A stretch of 64,000 bases of DNA from Niastella vici (GCF_002077945.1 NZ_LVYD01000113.1:124001-188000); one strand, 5' to 3'; positions 53,601-63,046 are shown, numbered from the stretch's first letter. Notes: generated from the letters alone by a model not told the origin. Program-made: numbers and translations.

Positions 53601-53753
53601 ATTTTTTTCGTTATTTTCTTCGGTGATGGTAGCACCGGACACTGGTTGCTTTTTATCGCTGGTAACCACACCGGTCACCTTCCTGCTTTGCGCCAGCAAA
53701 CCGCTGGTGCCTGCCAGCAACAGTATTAATAATATATTTAAACGTAAATACAT
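50670..53753 (-). CDS. SusC/RagA-family TonB-linked outer-membrane transporter (pair 1)
   Basis: A 1027-residue outer-membrane transporter. The signal peptide ends LLAQ (about 22). A carboxypeptidase-like beta-sandwich (about 25-100: VTGVVTSDKKQPVSGATITE, LTVSNVGYVTQAV) precedes the TonB box (about 103-110) and plug (about 110-235: GYGKTKRITNTGAVSTIKGD, GQPGADAADFFIRGVNSLNG, ISILKDAATTSIYGLKGANG). A barrel of about 22 strands fills the rest, closing with NFGVQLGF. It forms a complex with the SusD protein encoded just downstream and imports oligosaccharides using TonB energy. It is the second of two tandem pairs. Confidence 0.94.
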   Translation of the reverse strand: MYLRLNILLILLLAGTSGLLAQSRKVTGVVTSDKKQPVSGATITEENNEKNNVIADERGRFTILLTGKHRLTVSNVGYVTQAVETVNSSDLYIKLATDVKGLEDVVVIGYGKTKRITNTGAVSTIKGDEIRTVPTANIQNTLVGRMPGFFSQQRSGQPGADAADFFIRGVNSLNGDNKPLIIVDDIEYDYTQLSQLNANEIESISILKDAATTSIYGLKGANGVLVITTQRGRLGKPRINVTAEAGITKVIRFPTFLDSYTTALLRNEATINDAYGQSQTPVLPFTQDDLQKFKDGSDPYGHPNVNWTKELLNRIATQGRYNIDFSGGNKLVKYYTSLGYYTQNGILKDFKPIGDEVNTNFFYRRYNYRSNLDITPTKTLKIRFDVNGRFETINNPGGVVEGAGLFYEISAYRYLAPYAMPVYNPDGSYPYASHTGAVTSVGQISPINRLANGGYKRNFNNNYNIVAGAEQRLDFITTGLSAKFNVSYAGNNNEARNLTRAGLASYKYDPVSNTYAIRNAGEYRTPAYGVGVSNGAFNSTTILQAMLNYNRTFNGHHITGLLLLNQRNYINGSAIPVNYRGTTGRLDYDYKQKYLFGITVARNGNDLFQANRRYGIFPAISWGYNLAEEGFFKEALPFFDMFKLRGSYGLVGSDASYPSTVNSVIQYTTTGGNNYGNTTVEGALVNPDVTWEKERKTDLGLELSMFGGKVSFSGSYFYNYRYDQLIDQGDVPLTIGQALPKKNIGRTENKGFDGALTYKNHFGQVNVSVSANYSFAANRILYVSEAPDYPYLAKTGRAIGVLSSLGYHNLGFYQMDDFDGNGKVKKGVPAPVWSVIQPGDLKYDDLNGDGVITDADRTYLSKPNLPTNNLGLDLMVNYKGLTLRALVQSAYGYAVQVTAEGAGDAFNGNLRPWNLERWTPATAATATYPRIGLNTNINNISWVTISDFWYANTWYVRLKSLELAWQLPQSFLNGLRVVQNARVYLTGYNLLNYQQMGKFQQDAEIANGTGGAYPNTANFNFGVQLGF

Positions 53754-53779
53754 GTTAATGAGTTTGAGGTGAATGATGT

Positions 53780-55504
53780 TTAGTACCCGGGATTTTGTTC
53801 AATGCCCGGGTTCACCTGGGTTTCCTTCAATGCGATCGGGTACAGGTACATGGCATCGGTGAAATAAGGCGTCGTTACCTCTTTGGAAGTATACGTAAAT
53901 GTTCCATTGGTATTCTTTGTAATGGTGACGCCATGCAACATAGTGCCATATACAGCTTTGGCAATCTTCCAGCGGCGGATATCCCAGAAGCGTTGTTCCT
54001 CGAAGGCAAGCTCAATCCTTCTTTCGTTCCTGATAACATCACGCAGTTGCGATTGCGATAACCCGGCAGTGAGCGTATAGGGTGAAAGCCCGCCCCGTTG
54101 ACGGATCTTTTCTACTGCACTGTATATGGCAGTGGATGGTCCGCTGTATTCATTCATGGCCTCTGCATACATTAGCAAAATATCGGCATAGCGAATAATA
54201 CACCAGGCAGGCACAAAACCGTTGTCGCGATAAAGGGTGTTTGTATAGTTTGTACTGCTGCTGTCGTTGGCGCAGAATTTTTTGGCATAATACCCGGTTT
54301 GCGTTTGAACAGGCGCCACGGTTGGGTTGTTGGGTTTGTCTTTTCCGCCTTCAAAGGTCTCAATGGCCCGTTGCAACCATTTGGCGCCGTTATAGAATAC
54401 TGTGCGTTCCAACCGCGGATCGCGACCGGCATAAGGCGCGGCGGGATCATAACCCGAAGTGGCATCGGTAATGGGTTTACCATTCTTCATACCAAATGCA
54501 TCAACAAACTCCTGCGTGGGGCTCACCCGGCCTTCGCTTTTGGTGCCCGAGGGGGCAAAACCCACCGGCGACATATAATAAGCGTAAGTATTGGAAACAC
54601 GGGAATCACTTGTACGGAAAAAGATATGCTCTTTGTTGGCCCGTTGCAAAACGAGGGTATATGGATTGGCTTCCAGATCGTACAGGTTCAGGTCCATCAC
54701 CGCTTTCGCCGCATCGCCGGCAGCCTTCCATCGCCCGGCATCATACGAAGCATAACCAGTGTAGGGTTTATTGGGCGTTGATGACGGATTGAATAATGGA
54801 CTGGCCGCCAGTAACAGCACCTTGGCTTTTATAGACAGCACCACGCTTTTGCGCATGCGGCCAAAATCGGCATCTGTGGTCCTGTTGGCCAACGATGCAT
54901 CGGGCCTAAGACTGTCCTTTGCAATGTCGAGCTCCTTTACTATATAATTAATGCATTCTTCAAAACTGTTGCGTTGCAACTGGGTGAGTTCGGCATCAGT
55001 GGGATTATACACTTTGTCGCCCACCAGCGGCACCCCGCCATAGCGTTTCACCAGTTCGTAATAGAAATAAGCGCGCAGCGCCCTTGCTTCATTGGGGAAC
55101 CATACTTTACGCGAAGAGTCGGCCCAGGGCACACGCTGATAATTGGCCAGGAAAACATTGGCCTCGCGAATGGCATTATAACAAATGCCCCAGGTATCAT
55201 CAAAAGTAGAGATGGGACTGTATCCCCCACGGATCACATTCCAGTTACCATTTCCATCGGCACTGGGTACTGCATCGTCTGAAATAGATTCGAGCGGCGC
55301 ACTGTTATACCGGGAATAACCGGTTTGTATCCTTGAATAAATATAGGTCAACCACTTACTTGCCTGATCGCCGGTAGGGTCATTTGCATCAAAAATATAA
55401 TCGATCGTCAGCAGCTCCAGTGGTTTGTCTTCAAATGTTTTCTTACAGGAAGAAGCTGCCACCGTCACCAGTATTATACCAAATAAATAAAAATGTTTTT
55501 TCAT
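53780..55504 (-). CDS. SusD/RagB-family outer-membrane glycan-binding lipoprotein (pair 2)
   Basis: A 574-residue SusD-like lipoprotein. The start is ATG 55504 (MKKHFYLFGIILV); an in-frame ATG four codons upstream is less likely. The lipobox is AASSC (Cys about 19). SusD segments are ALRAYFYYELVKRYGGVPLV, AREANVFLANYQR and RNERRIELAFEEQRFWDIRR, ending NPGY. It differs strongly from the first SusD in the middle, so the two pairs likely bind different glycans or lengths. It follows its susC by 19 bp. Confidence 0.93.
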   Translation of the reverse strand: MKKHFYLFGIILVTVAASSCKKTFEDKPLELLTIDYIFDANDPTGDQASKWLTYIYSRIQTGYSRYNSAPLESISDDAVPSADGNGNWNVIRGGYSPISTFDDTWGICYNAIREANVFLANYQRVPWADSSRKVWFPNEARALRAYFYYELVKRYGGVPLVGDKVYNPTDAELTQLQRNSFEECINYIVKELDIAKDSLRPDASLANRTTDADFGRMRKSVVLSIKAKVLLLAASPLFNPSSTPNKPYTGYASYDAGRWKAAGDAAKAVMDLNLYDLEANPYTLVLQRANKEHIFFRTSDSRVSNTYAYYMSPVGFAPSGTKSEGRVSPTQEFVDAFGMKNGKPITDATSGYDPAAPYAGRDPRLERTVFYNGAKWLQRAIETFEGGKDKPNNPTVAPVQTQTGYYAKKFCANDSSSTNYTNTLYRDNGFVPAWCIIRYADILLMYAEAMNEYSGPSTAIYSAVEKIRQRGGLSPYTLTAGLSQSQLRDVIRNERRIELAFEEQRFWDIRRWKIAKAVYGTMLHGVTITKNTNGTFTYTSKEVTTPYFTDAMYLYPIALKETQVNPGIEQNPGY

Positions 55505-55523
55505 ACTACAAAGCATTGGCAGG

Positions 55524-58406
55524 TTAAAATTTAACGTTGAGGCCGAAGTTGAACACCTTCATAATAGGATAGGCTGCGCCCCATGATTCCGGATCGAGGT
55601 CTTTACGCACTTTATAGATCTCGGCCCAGGTAAGCAGGTTCAACCCATTCGCAAAAAAGCGCACAGTGGGCGAACCGATCCTGCGCATCAATTTTTCGGG
55701 CAGAGTATACCCCACTTCCACATTCTTCAGCCGCACAAAATCATTATTGAACAACCAGAAAGAAGAAGTTTGCGAATTGTTTGTGTTAGTGCCTAACCAA
55801 ACCCGTGGCTGGGTAGCTGTTTCAGCGGTTGCCAGGGTAAACCGGCCCAGGTTATATTCATAGGCGGTATAATTTCCATTATTGCCAAAACCATTCATGA
55901 AATCACCGCTGAGGTACGATTGGCGGTTCATGGTTCCCTGCAACAGCGCACTGAGGTCAAATCCTTTAAAGCGTAACCCGATGGTTGAACCGAAGTATAT
56001 AGTAGGTTTGGCACTGCCAATACCCGATTGATCATTTGCATCGATAACGCCATCGCCATTACGGTCGAGGTACCGGATATCGCCGGGGCGCAAAGATGAT
56101 TTTGGCGCAGCAGGCATTACAGCCGTTGCCGGGTCATTTATTTCATCATAACTTTTAAACAGTCCGGTAGCCGTATAACCATATAATACCCCAACCGGTT
56201 TGCCAGTGAGTACCTGGTAATCGTATTGTTTGGGCAGTTCGGCATTGTACACCACTTTCGATTGCACCATTGAGAAATTGGCAGAGATATAATATGCGAA
56301 ATCCTTCACCTGGTCCTGCCAGGTAGTAGTTATCTCGGTACCATAATAATTGAATTTCTGATAATTAAGCGCAGGATAGCCGGCGCCCAGCACGGCTGTT
56401 GTCATAGTAGGGGCGGCCACCAGGTCGTAGAATTTATTATAGAAATAATCGGCGGTGACCGTTAACCGGTTCTTCAACAAGCCCACATCAATACCTGCAT
56501 TCGCCTTTTTGGCTTTCTCGGGGCCCAGGTTGGGATTTGAAATAGCATTTTCACCGGTGCTTCTTTCGAGCGACATACCGGCGCCATACCAATAAGCCAC
56601 CGCATTATTGGTGTTCGTTCCGGGGTTGAAATAGGTTTGTATATAAGAGAAATAACCGGCATTCACCTGTCCCGTTAACCCGTAATTGGCGCGCAGTTTC
56701 AGGTTGCTGATGAAATGCAGGTTGTCTTTTATAAAATGTTCGTTGTGCAGGTTCCAACCCAAACCGTAGGCCCAATAGGTTGCCCAGCGTTTGGCCGGCG
56801 TTAAATAGTTATAACCACCGTAACTCACCGCCCCTTCAACTACATATCTATCGTCATAGGTATAATTCACCTTACCGGCATAGGCGGTATAATTTTCAGG
56901 CAGGTTGTTGATATTGAACCAGAGCCTGCTTTGCTGGTTAGCTATTGCCTGTACATCAATGGCATGGCGGCCAAAAGTTCTTTCATAACCGGCAGCGCCT
57001 TCCAGATATACGATGCGCGAGCGCTCATTGACCCCGCCACCTGTCGTTTGCTCGGTAGTGGTGCCGTATTTTGTATAGCTATTAGTAGTACCGGCATATT
57101 GATACACCTCAAAGTTCTTCACCCGGGTGGTAGTATAATACGCCGTATTGTTATTCGATGCTTTGGCCCTGAGGTATAAACCTTTTGTGAGCACATCCAG
57201 ATTTTGGGTTACTTCAAGATCAACGGCAATATCCCGCACATCCTGGAACTGGTAACCGCGCGATACGGCCTGCCCGTAGATGTTTGCATTTTCGCCATAC
57301 ACGCTCGTTCCGCCATAGCTGCCATTGGGATTATATACCGGGTAAGCCAGTTGCGGTGTAGTGAGCAGGGAAGAAAAAATACTGGCTACGCCCCCGCCCG
57401 GCTGGTTATAGCGCTGAAAACGGCCGAATAAATTTAATTGCACAAAGGTGCTGGGTGTTACATCCACGCCGAGGTTCGAGCGAAGGATATAGCGGTCGAG
57501 CTGTGAATTGGTATTATAAGGATTCTTGTCATCATCGGTTTTAAACAGGCCCTTTTGATTGAGCTTGTCGAGGTCAACAAAATACCTGAAGCCTTTGCCG
57601 CTACCCTGAATATTAAAATTATAACGGGTTACGCGGGCATTTTTATTCAGCACGGTTTTGTACCAGTTTACATCGGGATAGGTATAGGGGTCGGTCTGGT
57701 CTTTGTAGGCATCTATTTGCGCCTGACTGAAAACAGGTGTTGATGTTGTTTGTCCCAGGTCGTTTTGCCGCGCTTCATTATATAGCGTTGCATATTGCCA
57801 GGCAGCCAGCGGTTTGGGCAATGCCGAAGGCGTTTCAAAACCTGTTTGGGCGGTAAAAGAAAGCCGCGGTTTACCTACATCGCCTTTTTTTGTTTTGATA
57901 GAAATTATGCCATACGAAGAGCGCTGGCCAAACATCGCAGTTGACAAAGCATCTTTCAGTACGGTAATAGATTCGATCTGTTCGGGATCGAGTGAGAGAT
58001 AACCGCGTTCAACGCCGTCAACCAGAATGATCTGGGCCCTTGCACCGCGAATGTCGAAACTCATCCCGTTTCCATCGAGACCGGGACCGCCGCTGGTAAA
58101 GCGGATATTCAACCCGGCCAGCCGGCCAGGCAATGCCTGTAAGAACTGCGGACTGGGTGTTGTTGATAGTTGACTGGTGTAAACAGTAGCAGTCGATTGA
58201 AGCAACCGGCTTTTCTTTTGAACACCGAAAAGCACCGGTTCTACATCGGGCGATTTCAATAAGGGGGCATTGGTTGTTTTAAGCGCCAGCTTAATGGTAT
58301 CATCATCCTGCGCCTGTGCAGAAAAAGAAATAGTGAGGCAGGCTAGCAGCAAGGCCCTCCATAATAATAATGGAGAAACCGAACCCGGGGGTTTGCAGGC
58401 AATCAT
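55524..58406 (-). CDS. SusC/RagA-family TonB-linked outer-membrane transporter (pair 2), lacking the N-terminal sandwich
   Basis: A 960-residue SusC-like transporter, first gene of the PUL operon. The start is ATG 58406; the longer frame begins with TTG. The signal peptide (LLLWRALLLACLTISFSAQAQ) is followed by about 50 residues without the carboxypeptidase-like sandwich present in pair 1. The plug comes soon after (about 90-190: LQALPGRLAGLNIRFTSGGP, MSFDIRGARAQIILVDGVER, ESITVLKDALSTAMFGQRSS), then the barrel ending FNFGLNVKF. Short SusC forms without the extra domain are known. It pairs with the SusD encoded 19 bp downstream. A direct-repeat operator candidate lies upstream at 58488-58516. 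Confidence 0.93.
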   Translation of the reverse strand: MIACKPPGSVSPLLLWRALLLACLTISFSAQAQDDDTIKLALKTTNAPLLKSPDVEPVLFGVQKKSRLLQSTATVYTSQLSTTPSPQFLQALPGRLAGLNIRFTSGGPGLDGNGMSFDIRGARAQIILVDGVERGYLSLDPEQIESITVLKDALSTAMFGQRSSYGIISIKTKKGDVGKPRLSFTAQTGFETPSALPKPLAAWQYATLYNEARQNDLGQTTSTPVFSQAQIDAYKDQTDPYTYPDVNWYKTVLNKNARVTRYNFNIQGSGKGFRYFVDLDKLNQKGLFKTDDDKNPYNTNSQLDRYILRSNLGVDVTPSTFVQLNLFGRFQRYNQPGGGVASIFSSLLTTPQLAYPVYNPNGSYGGTSVYGENANIYGQAVSRGYQFQDVRDIAVDLEVTQNLDVLTKGLYLRAKASNNNTAYYTTTRVKNFEVYQYAGTTNSYTKYGTTTEQTTGGGVNERSRIVYLEGAAGYERTFGRHAIDVQAIANQQSRLWFNINNLPENYTAYAGKVNYTYDDRYVVEGAVSYGGYNYLTPAKRWATYWAYGLGWNLHNEHFIKDNLHFISNLKLRANYGLTGQVNAGYFSYIQTYFNPGTNTNNAVAYWYGAGMSLERSTGENAISNPNLGPEKAKKANAGIDVGLLKNRLTVTADYFYNKFYDLVAAPTMTTAVLGAGYPALNYQKFNYYGTEITTTWQDQVKDFAYYISANFSMVQSKVVYNAELPKQYDYQVLTGKPVGVLYGYTATGLFKSYDEINDPATAVMPAAPKSSLRPGDIRYLDRNGDGVIDANDQSGIGSAKPTIYFGSTIGLRFKGFDLSALLQGTMNRQSYLSGDFMNGFGNNGNYTAYEYNLGRFTLATAETATQPRVWLGTNTNNSQTSSFWLFNNDFVRLKNVEVGYTLPEKLMRRIGSPTVRFFANGLNLLTWAEIYKVRKDLDPESWGAAYPIMKVFNFGLNVKF

Positions 58407-58449
58407 AAGCAATCGTTTTAATAACAGTATTGGTTACAAATAGGCTTAA

Positions 58450-58516
58450 CCCTGTAAAATTAACAGGGAGAAAAGGGAGGTATGTGGGGGGTAAATGTCT
58501 TAAATGAGGGGTAAAT
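58450..58516 (-). promoter_or_regulatory. Candidate HTCS operator and leader stem upstream of the PUL operon
   Basis: GGGGTAAAT occurs at 58488-58496 and again at 58508-58516: same orientation, start-to-start 20 bp, that is two helical turns. AraC-type HTCS regulators bind direct repeats phased like this. Nearer the gene, CCCTGT and ACAGGG (58450-58468) form a 6-bp stem with a seven-base loop, and TAATTTTA in it is one base from the TAnnTTTG promoter element with no TTG at the right distance, as expected for an activated promoter. Confidence 0.5.
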
Positions 58517-58544
58517 CTGTCATTTGGTTAGTTATACCCTTTAA

Positions 58545-61500
58545 TTATTCCCTGTTGTCGGGATTAATGCTATCCTTATCAACCGTGAATTGTTTTCCAT
58601 GCACATTGCGGTAGCGACGGATATATTCAGAAGGATTCATGCCGAACAGCTTGTTAAACTGTTCGCGGAAGTATTTGATGTCGTTAATGCCGACCATATT
58701 GGCCGTTTCATTTACATTATAATTGGAGTTGATGAACAGTTCTGCTGCCTTGCGCAACCTGATGAACCGGATAAAGATATTTACCGATTGCCCCGAAACA
58801 GATTTCACTTTCCGGAACAGGTTCGAATGGCTCATGCCCATTTCGGCCATCAACGTTTTTACGCTGAAATTGTCGTCATCGAGATGGCTCTCCACAATGG
58901 CAATACATTTTTCGAGGAAGGCTTTGTATTCCTGGGATATCCGCTGGTTATTTTTATTAAGCGTGATCTCATTATAAAAATACCGCTGCAGGGTGTTGCG
59001 GGTCTTAAGCAGGTTAGTTACCCGGGCCTGTAACAAGGTATTGTCGAACGGTTTAATGATATAATCGTCGGCTCCGCCTTCCACGCCTTTCAGTTTGAAT
59101 TCATCGGAGGTACTGGCGGTAAGCAAAATGACCGGAATGTGGTTCAGCGAATCGTTCCCTTTTATCTGTTTACACAATTCAATGCCGTTCATTTCCTGCA
59201 TATGTACATCGGAAATGATAAGATCGGGCAAATAGGTGACTGCAGCCTTTAAGCCTTCTGCGCCGTTCTCGGCCTGGTGAATTATATAGGTATCCCTGAA
59301 CAGCTGCGCGAGGTAATTCCTTATTTGTTCGTCATCGTCGATGAGCAGAATGGTTTGTTTATCGGTGACCACCTCGGCCGTAGGCAATTTCTCTTCTACC
59401 TGTTTTTTGCTTTCTTCGATGGGTTCTTCCTTTACTGTTTGTAAAAACACGGGCCCCGATTCATGTTCCGCTACAATGGGGATGCCATTAAAATGCTCAG
59501 CGCCTTTTAATAAGGTAAGAAAGAACGTGGCGCCTTTGCCTTCTTCACTGGTGTAGGTGATATGCCCCTTATGCTGGTCGGTAAAATGTTTTACCAGGAA
59601 CAGCCCGATGCCGAAACCGGTTTTGGTGCCGGTGATGGTTCTTTCGGCCTGGTAAAACTGTTCAAACAATTTTTCACCGATCTGCCCCGGAATACCGGCG
59701 CCGCTATCGGCGATCTCAATCTGCACATTTTCATCCTGTTCGGTCACCGTGAAGGTAATGGAACCGTTGGCCGGCGTATATTTAAAGGCATTGGACAGCA
59801 GGTTGTAAAAAATGATCTCCAGTTTTTCTTTATCGGCGCAGATCTCCAATTCCTCATTGGCACAATTAAAAGTGTACGTGATCTGCTGCGAACGGGCCTG
59901 CTGCACAAAGCAGAGGTATACATCCCAGGCAAGGTGATGCAGGTTCAACCTGGAAGGTTTAATAGTATCCAGCCCGCTTTCGGCTTTGCGGAATAACAAC
60001 AGTTGATCGGCCAGGCTCAACATGCGGCGCGCATTGCGGTAAACAATGCTCAGCTCGCCATCGGGTTTTGCCTGTTCCTCCTGACGTTTTTTGAAAAGGT
60101 CTTTGAGCGGATTGATGATGAGGGTAAGCGGTGTTCTGAATTCATGTGCAATGGTGGTGAAATAGGAGATCTTCTTTTCATTGATCTCCCTTTCCTTTTC
60201 GTTCAACATTCGCTCGGCCTCGCGCTCCACGTGCTCGCGCTCCCGTTCGGCCCTTTCTTTTTCCAGCTCCGCTTTTTCTTTGGCGCGTTCAGCCTTTTCA
60301 GTTTCCGCATTCAGCCGCGCAATTTTCACTTCATAAGCCAGCCGGGTTTGTTTTATGCGATACCTGTTGTATACATATATAATAGCACCTGCCATGAGCA
60401 CATACATCAAATAGGCCCAAACAGAGCGGTACCAGGGCGGCAGTACAATGATCTGTAACAGCAATTCCTTTCCATCCCATTTTCCGGGCGTGCTGGTACT
60501 TTTTACCCGCAGGGTATAGTTGCCTTCAGACAGGTGCGTGTACACCGCAGTTCTGGAATTGTTGGCGTAGTTCCAGCCCCTGTCCCACCCTTCGAGAAAA
60601 TAAGCATATTGCATTTTGTCGGGCGCCGAATAATCGAGCGAAGCAAATTCAAAGGAAAGAATGGCTTTGTTAAATGGCACTTTAATGACCTCAATGCTGT
60701 TGCCGGTACTTTTTTCAATCACCGAATTTTCCTGTTCTATGGGGGTGTTGTTTATTTTGATATCGGTGAACAGGATGGGCCGGGTATTTCTATATTCAAT
60801 AATATCGGCGGGCTGAAAGATGTTGAACCCTTTTATGCCGCCAAACACCAGTTCGCCCGATCGTAATGCAAGGGCCGCGTTATAGTTGAACTGGTTGCTT
60901 TGCAGGCCATCATTCTGATAATAATTGGTAAACTGTTGATCTTTCCCGTTGAATTTGGAAAGGCCGTTAAAGGTGCTGATCCATAAATTGCCCTGCCGGT
61001 CTTCGAGGATATTTAAAATGGAATTGCTGCAAAGCCCTTCGTCTGTAGTGTATCGTTTTACGATCTTTCCGGTCTTTCGGTCGAACAACAGGAGACCGCC
61101 CCCTTCGGTTCCAACCCAGAAATTACCGGCTTTATCTTCCTGCAGCGAACGCACGGGTTTTCCAATATTAAAGAAACGGTGTTGTTTTTTTACCGGATCT
61201 ATGGCAATTAAATTCGACAAAGAACCGGCCCATAAAGTTCCTTCCCTGTCCTGGGTGATCAATAACAGGTCTTTTAATTTGTCATCGAACAACTCAAAAG
61301 TGTTGGTCGCACGATTCAATACAAAAAGTCCATATTGCAGGGTCCCGGTCCACAACCTGTTTTGTTTATCCTGGAACATGGTATAAGTGAGGCCGTTCAC
61401 GAATTCCCTGAATGGGGCCACCTGTACAAACCGGAAATGTTCAAAATTATTGGCAGCACTGTTATAGCGGTTCATGCCGCCTCTGTAGGTGGCTACCCAA

Positions 61501-62759
61501 ACCTTATTTTCGGGATCGCTTGTAATGGCGGTAATATAATCGTTGCTCAGTGAATGCGCATCAGCCGGGTCGTGCCGGTAATTGCGGAATGTATTTGTTT
61601 TGCGGTCCCAGATGCTGAGGCCATTGCCATCGGTTCCCACCCATAATTTCCCATCGGATCCTTCGTAAAAAGCAAAAATATAATTACTGAGCAGTGTATT
61701 GGCCGCCAATGGGTCAACATCAACTTTGCCGAACAATTTCTTGCGGTTGTCGATAATATTGATACCGCCGCGCAAACAGCCGATCCACATTCTGCCATCG
61801 CGGTCTTCCAAAACAGAAGTGATGGCATTACTACTCAGCGAATACCGTTGTTTGTCAGCCTCCAGGTATTGCATGGATTGGTCGTTTGCAATATCCAGGA
61901 TGGTAATGCCGGCATTGGTTGACACCCATAATTTGTTATTGCGGTCGCAGGTGAGTGCGATCACATCATTCTGGTGCAGGCCATTTTGCTCATCGTAATA
62001 TTTATCGTAGGTGTTTTGTTTAATGCTGTACCGGTGCATGCCTCTGCTGCTGCCCACCCAAATAAGATCGCCTTTTACCTCGAGGCAACTGGCATTGGTA
62101 ATGGATGCGTTTACCAGGCGGAGTTTTTTCGCGGCAGCATCAAAACGGTACAATCCTTTTGCCCGTACAAACACCCATATCGTTTTATCGGTGCCTTTTT
62201 TAATGGAGGCAATGTCGAGCACCTGCCCTGCTGCCTCCCCATCCATAGGAACGCGAACACAAACGCTGTCACCTGCCGCGCAAAAATATACGCCGGCATC
62301 AATGGTGCCAATAAACATATTGCCATCGCCATCGCTTTCGAGATCGCGGATCACGTTTGTTAATTTAACGAGCGGGCCTTTACCTGTTTTATAATAAACG
62401 GGCGTAAAACTATTGGCCAGGCTGTGGTAAACAGCGACTCCCTGCCGGGTGCCTACCCAAATGTTACCAATGTTGTCTTCATCGATGGCGTTGATGAAAT
62501 TGTTGGGTAAAGAAAGCGGGTTGTTGAAATTATTGCGGAATACTTTAAAATTATAGGCATCGTACCGGTTCAACCCATCATAGGTGCCGAACCATACAAA
62601 ACCTTTTTGATCCTGGAAAATACAACGTACCGAATTGTTTGATAAGCCCTGTTCTATACCCAAATAAGAGGTGATCGGGTAATCCGTAGCATAGAGGGGC
62701 CGGAAGAGATTAATTAACAGTAACGACAATACTGTCGCTTTGACAATTCCTATTTTCAT
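58545..62759 (-). CDS. Hybrid two-component system regulator (HTCS) of the PUL
   Basis: A 1404-residue one-protein two-component system spanning the inner membrane. The start is ATG 62759; the two-codon-longer frame begins with TTG. A signal or first helix at 1-24 is followed by two seven-bladed propellers of Reg_prop repeats (about 30-670; IGNIWVGTRQGVAVYH, DGKLWVGTDGNGLSIWDR), a Y_Y_Y domain (about 680-770), a membrane helix (about 785-805), and a Glu/Arg/Lys coiled coil (about 810-865). The kinase has HEFRTPL with His about 872 and an ATPase with NLLSNAFKY. A receiver (about 1134-1250; Asp about 1184 in LIISDVHM) and an AraC HTH (about 1300-1395) complete it. It senses glycan fragments in the periplasm and activates the neighbouring operon. 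Confidence 0.95.
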   Translation of the reverse strand: MKIGIVKATVLSLLLINLFRPLYATDYPITSYLGIEQGLSNNSVRCIFQDQKGFVWFGTYDGLNRYDAYNFKVFRNNFNNPLSLPNNFINAIDEDNIGNIWVGTRQGVAVYHSLANSFTPVYYKTGKGPLVKLTNVIRDLESDGDGNMFIGTIDAGVYFCAAGDSVCVRVPMDGEAAGQVLDIASIKKGTDKTIWVFVRAKGLYRFDAAAKKLRLVNASITNASCLEVKGDLIWVGSSRGMHRYSIKQNTYDKYYDEQNGLHQNDVIALTCDRNNKLWVSTNAGITILDIANDQSMQYLEADKQRYSLSSNAITSVLEDRDGRMWIGCLRGGINIIDNRKKLFGKVDVDPLAANTLLSNYIFAFYEGSDGKLWVGTDGNGLSIWDRKTNTFRNYRHDPADAHSLSNDYITAITSDPENKVWVATYRGGMNRYNSAANNFEHFRFVQVAPFREFVNGLTYTMFQDKQNRLWTGTLQYGLFVLNRATNTFELFDDKLKDLLLITQDREGTLWAGSLSNLIAIDPVKKQHRFFNIGKPVRSLQEDKAGNFWVGTEGGGLLLFDRKTGKIVKRYTTDEGLCSNSILNILEDRQGNLWISTFNGLSKFNGKDQQFTNYYQNDGLQSNQFNYNAALALRSGELVFGGIKGFNIFQPADIIEYRNTRPILFTDIKINNTPIEQENSVIEKSTGNSIEVIKVPFNKAILSFEFASLDYSAPDKMQYAYFLEGWDRGWNYANNSRTAVYTHLSEGNYTLRVKSTSTPGKWDGKELLLQIIVLPPWYRSVWAYLMYVLMAGAIIYVYNRYRIKQTRLAYEVKIARLNAETEKAERAKEKAELEKERAEREREHVEREAERMLNEKEREINEKKISYFTTIAHEFRTPLTLIINPLKDLFKKRQEEQAKPDGELSIVYRNARRMLSLADQLLLFRKAESGLDTIKPSRLNLHHLAWDVYLCFVQQARSQQITYTFNCANEELEICADKEKLEIIFYNLLSNAFKYTPANGSITFTVTEQDENVQIEIADSGAGIPGQIGEKLFEQFYQAERTITGTKTGFGIGLFLVKHFTDQHKGHITYTSEEGKGATFFLTLLKGAEHFNGIPIVAEHESGPVFLQTVKEEPIEESKKQVEEKLPTAEVVTDKQTILLIDDDEQIRNYLAQLFRDTYIIHQAENGAEGLKAAVTYLPDLIISDVHMQEMNGIELCKQIKGNDSLNHIPVILLTASTSDEFKLKGVEGGADDYIIKPFDNTLLQARVTNLLKTRNTLQRYFYNEITLNKNNQRISQEYKAFLEKCIAIVESHLDDDNFSVKTLMAEMGMSHSNLFRKVKSVSGQSVNIFIRFIRLRKAAELFINSNYNVNETANMVGINDIKYFREQFNKLFGMNPSEYIRRYRNVHGKQFTVDKDSINPDNRE

Positions 62760-62885
62760 ACGCAAGCACTAAAGCAACAACTTAGAGCTAATTCTGGTTA
62801 CACCATAAATGTACAATTCTTGCTGTATGCGTAACCATATTTTTGCGGGAATTTTAAACTGTTGAAAGGAATATTTTAAAAATCA

Positions 62886-62983
62886 ATCGATTAATCCTTC
62901 GACGGGAGGCATCGCTCAGCGCATGCCACGCTCCTTCGATACTTCGGCTACGCTCAGTGCGCTCAGTACCAGTGCGCTGCCCA
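62886..62983. repeat. CTTCG.TACGCTCAG-type intergenic repeat
   Basis: GACGGGAGGCATCGCTCAGCG and CTTCGGCTACGCTCAGTGCG with CTCAGTACCAGTGCGCTG are copies of a phrase that, from general knowledge, is spread widely between genes in Bacteroidota. It lies between the HTCS promoter side and the terminator of the lectin-lyase gene. Confidence 0.6.
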
Positions 62984-62985
62984 CG

Positions 62986-63012
62986 AAAAAATCCCCCGAC
63001 TAATGTCGGGGG
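62986..63012 (-). terminator. Rho-independent terminator of the lyase-lectin gene
   Basis: On the minus strand CCCCCGAC, loop ATTA, GTCGGGGG, then a T-run (A-run at 62986-62991 on the plus strand). It is about 35 bp past the stop at 63047. Confidence 0.9.
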
Positions 63013-63046
63013 GTGCTCTGATGTGTAAACGTTTACAATCTGTAAA

